Source: Acidobacteriaceae bacterium (GTDB lineage: Bacteria > Acidobacteriota > Terriglobia > Terriglobales > Acidobacteriaceae). From it: a DNA stretch of 6,607 bases. The number at the start of each line of letters is the position of its first letter. Positions within the stretch are counted from its first letter, which is position 1. The DNA is taken from contig PKYX01000549.1 in the NCBI GenBank assembly GCA_003132825.1, positions 5,270-11,876 on the forward strand. Reading direction: 5' to 3'. The notes beneath the pieces are model-generated. The model did no database searches. It saw only the letters and a list, made by a program, of their open reading frames with translations, and was not told the DNA's origin. The position numbers were made by a program, and so were the translations under genes. Positions 5,327 to 6,607 of this stretch are shown in pieces.

Positions 5327-5397
5327 AAGGAGAGTACACCGGGGGCCGTAACCCTGGGGAAATAACCTACGGGCAATAAAACCACGGAGGGGTGACC
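5327..5397 (+). repeat. Row of about five degenerate G-rich/ACC units before transketolase
   Basis: Five consecutive units of 13-16 bases each start with a G-run and end in ACC: AAGGAGAGTACACC (5327-5340), GGGGGCCGTAACCC (5341-5354), TGGGGAAATAACC (5355-5367), TACGGGCAATAAAACC (5368-5383) and ACGGAGGGGTGACC (5384-5397). The last contains the transketolase ribosome site. CCGTA (5346-5350) can pair with TACGG (5368-5372). The units are degenerate and the pattern is read by eye. Confidence 0.35.
5386..5395 (+). promoter_or_regulatory. Ribosome binding site of transketolase
   Basis: GGAGGGGTGA is close to the consensus anti-16S sequence. Its GGAGG core ends ten bases before the ATG at 5401 and thirteen before the next in-frame candidate, GTG at 5404, which supports the ATG. 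It is the strongest Shine-Dalgarno sequence in the window. Confidence 0.75.
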
Positions 5398-5400
5398 TAT

Positions 5401-6607
5401 ATGGTGGCGAGCGAGCAGACTTTGCTGACCGGCCAGGAACTGAACACTCTGACCATCAACACCATTCGCACGCTGGCGATTGACGGCGTGCAGCAGGCCA
5501 ATTCCGGCCACCCCGGAGCGCCGATGGGGCTGGCGCCGGTGGCCTACGTTTTGTGGCAACAGTTTCTGCGCTACGATCCGGAGGATCCCACCTGGCCCGA
5601 TCGTGATCGTTTTGTTCTATCCGCGGGACACGCCTCCATGTTGCTTTACGCCATGCTCTATCTGACCGGCGTCCGGGGGGTAAGTCCAGAGTACGAACGC
5701 CTCGGCGAATTCGCCGTGTCGCTCGACGACCTAAAGAAGTTTCGCCAGTTGGACAGCCGAACCCCCGGCCATCCCGAGTACCGATTGACGGCCGGAATTG
5801 AAACCACCACCGGGCCGCTCGGCCAGGGCATCGGCAACAGCGTCGGCATGGCGATCGCCGCCAAATGGCAGGCAGCGCATTTCAACCGTCCGGGCTTCGA
5901 TGTCTTCAATTACAACGTTTACAGCATCTGCAGTGACGGCGACTTGATGGAAGGCGTGGGCAGCGAGGCCGCCTCGCTGGCCGGCCATCTGAAGCTTTCG
6001 AATCTGTGCTGGATGTATGACCACAACCACATCACGCTGGATGGTCCGGCCAATTGGTCATTCAGCGAAGACGTCGCCACGCGATTTATCGGCTATGGCT
6101 GGAATGTCACGCGGGTTGCCGATGCGAACGATCTGGAGATGCTGGCGCGGGCCTTTGAAACCTTCCAGAAAACGACGGATCGTCCGACGTTGATTATTGT
6201 GGACAGCCACATTGGCTATGGATCGCCGCACAAGCAAGACAGCAATGCGGCGCACGGAGAGCCTCTCGGCGAAGAGGAAGTGCGGCTGACGAAGAAGTTT
6301 TATGGCTGGCCGGAGGATGCCAAGTTTCTGGTGCCGGAGGGCGTGCGGGAACACTTCCAGGATGGCATTGGAAAGCGTGGTCATGAGGCGCACGCACAGT
6401 GGGCGAAGATGTTCGCGGATTATTCGCAAAAGTATCCGGACTTGGCGGAGCAGTTGCACCGCATGCAGCGCCGGGAGCTTCCCGACGGGTGGGATAAGAA
6501 GCTTCCAACGTTCCCGGCGGACGCGAAAGGAATCGCTACGCGCGAGAGTTCCGGAAAGGTGCTGAATGCGCTGGCGCAGAACATTCCGTGGCTGATCGGC
6601 GGCTCGG
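5401..6607 (+). CDS. tkt: Transketolase, N-terminal 402 residues (cut by window edge)
   Basis: Transketolase moves two-carbon ketol units between sugar phosphates (for example xylulose 5-phosphate to ribose 5-phosphate or erythrose 4-phosphate) using thiamine diphosphate and Mg2+. It links the non-oxidative pentose phosphate branch to glycolysis and acts in the cytoplasm. The visible part holds the whole pyrophosphate-binding domain and the start of the pyrimidine domain. Landmarks are His37 in NSGHPGAPMG, His77 in SAGHASM, His124 in TPGHPE, GPLGQG from 138, and the ThDP motif with Asp179 (SDGDLMEG) and Asn209 (YDHN), 30 residues apart as in E. coli TktA. His285 in AAHGEPLG follows. Compared with E. 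coli TktA there is an insertion of about 13 residues between His77 and His124. The open frame runs to the edge and stops at GGS, where ADL normally follows; about 270-290 residues are missing. The first Gly of the textbook GDG motif is Ser, a known family variant. Confidence 0.97.
   Translation, partial: MVASEQTLLTGQELNTLTINTIRTLAIDGVQQANSGHPGAPMGLAPVAYVLWQQFLRYDPEDPTWPDRDRFVLSAGHASMLLYAMLYLTGVRGVSPEYERLGEFAVSLDDLKKFRQLDSRTPGHPEYRLTAGIETTTGPLGQGIGNSVGMAIAAKWQAAHFNRPGFDVFNYNVYSICSDGDLMEGVGSEAASLAGHLKLSNLCWMYDHNHITLDGPANWSFSEDVATRFIGYGWNVTRVADANDLEMLARAFETFQKTTDRPTLIIVDSHIGYGSPHKQDSNAAHGEPLGEEEVRLTKKFYGWPEDAKFLVPEGVREHFQDGIGKRGHEAHAQWAKMFADYSQKYPDLAEQLHRMQRRELPDGWDKKLPTFPADAKGIATRESSGKVLNALAQNIPWLIGGS

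Larger units (their letters stand above)
5090..5400 (+). other. Long leader/intergenic stretch ahead of transketolase
   Basis: These 311 bases separate the PilZ stop from transketolase and hold no convincing gene; the minus-strand frame crossing them runs antisense into the transketolase coding region. The left part after the PilZ stop is pyrimidine-rich (5090-5130) without a hairpin-plus-T terminator. A 9-bp inverted repeat (5144-5205) and a series of G-rich/ACC units (5327-5397) follow. Promoter elements are not clear: TTGGTA at 5218-5223 could be a -35, but no good -10 lies 16-18 bases after it. Confidence 0.45.

Noticed and set aside
5086..5559. 157-codon minus-strand frame over the transketolase leader
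   Set aside because: Its first third is antisense to clear transketolase coding sequence, and the remainder is Arg/Ser/Pro-rich without motifs.
5932..5955. Loss of the first Gly in the transketolase GDG motif (SDGDLMEG)
   Set aside because: The SDGD form is a familiar variant among bacterial transketolases. The Mg ligands Asp179 and Asn209 are present with normal spacing.

Overview
This GC-rich bacterial window carries six protein genes, one of them cut by the right edge, and three sizeable non-coding stretches. No RNA polymerase, rRNA, tRNA, transposase, phage or CRISPR marker is present. The mix fits a free-living Gram-negative soil-type bacterium, and I lean towards Acidobacteriota. It consists of a secreted M13 (neprilysin/PepO) metallopeptidase, a DUF4188 protein, a c-di-GMP-type PilZ protein with a Pro-rich linker, and a transketolase with the CSDGDLMEG form of the ThDP motif. 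That placement is inferred from gene style only; no marker gene confirms it.

Layout. Bases 1-157 show no gene. The minus strand then carries a DUF4188 gene (158-649) and, upstream of it in transcription order, a full-length M13 zinc peptidase (731-2800). They are 81 bases apart and may be co-transcribed. The 549-base gap at 2801-3349 holds the peptidase promoter with an overlapping dyad and a dense run of stem-loops. The pairing is slightly better if the plus strand is transcribed. A weak U-tract hairpin ends the run near 3213, and a strong bulged hairpin follows. A 77-residue winged-helix-like protein is then encoded on plus (3350-3583). Converging on it from the minus strand is a small exported beta-sandwich-like protein (3688-4152). 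A 268-base divergent gap (4153-4420) with a tandem 13-bp repeat separates that gene from the PilZ gene (4421-5089, plus). A 311-base leader with a 9-bp inverted repeat and a row of G-rich/ACC units precedes transketolase (5401 to the window end, plus).

How the genes relate. The peptidase and the small beta-sandwich protein act outside the cytoplasm. The PilZ protein should read c-di-GMP. Transketolase belongs to the pentose-phosphate/Calvin-type carbon shuffle. These look like independent transcription units, not one pathway, and I see no obvious defence or mobile system. The best candidates for something undescribed are the structured intergenic region 2885-3213 next to the small winged-helix gene and the repeat-bearing transketolase leader. 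Both were found by eye, and their statistical weight has not been tested.
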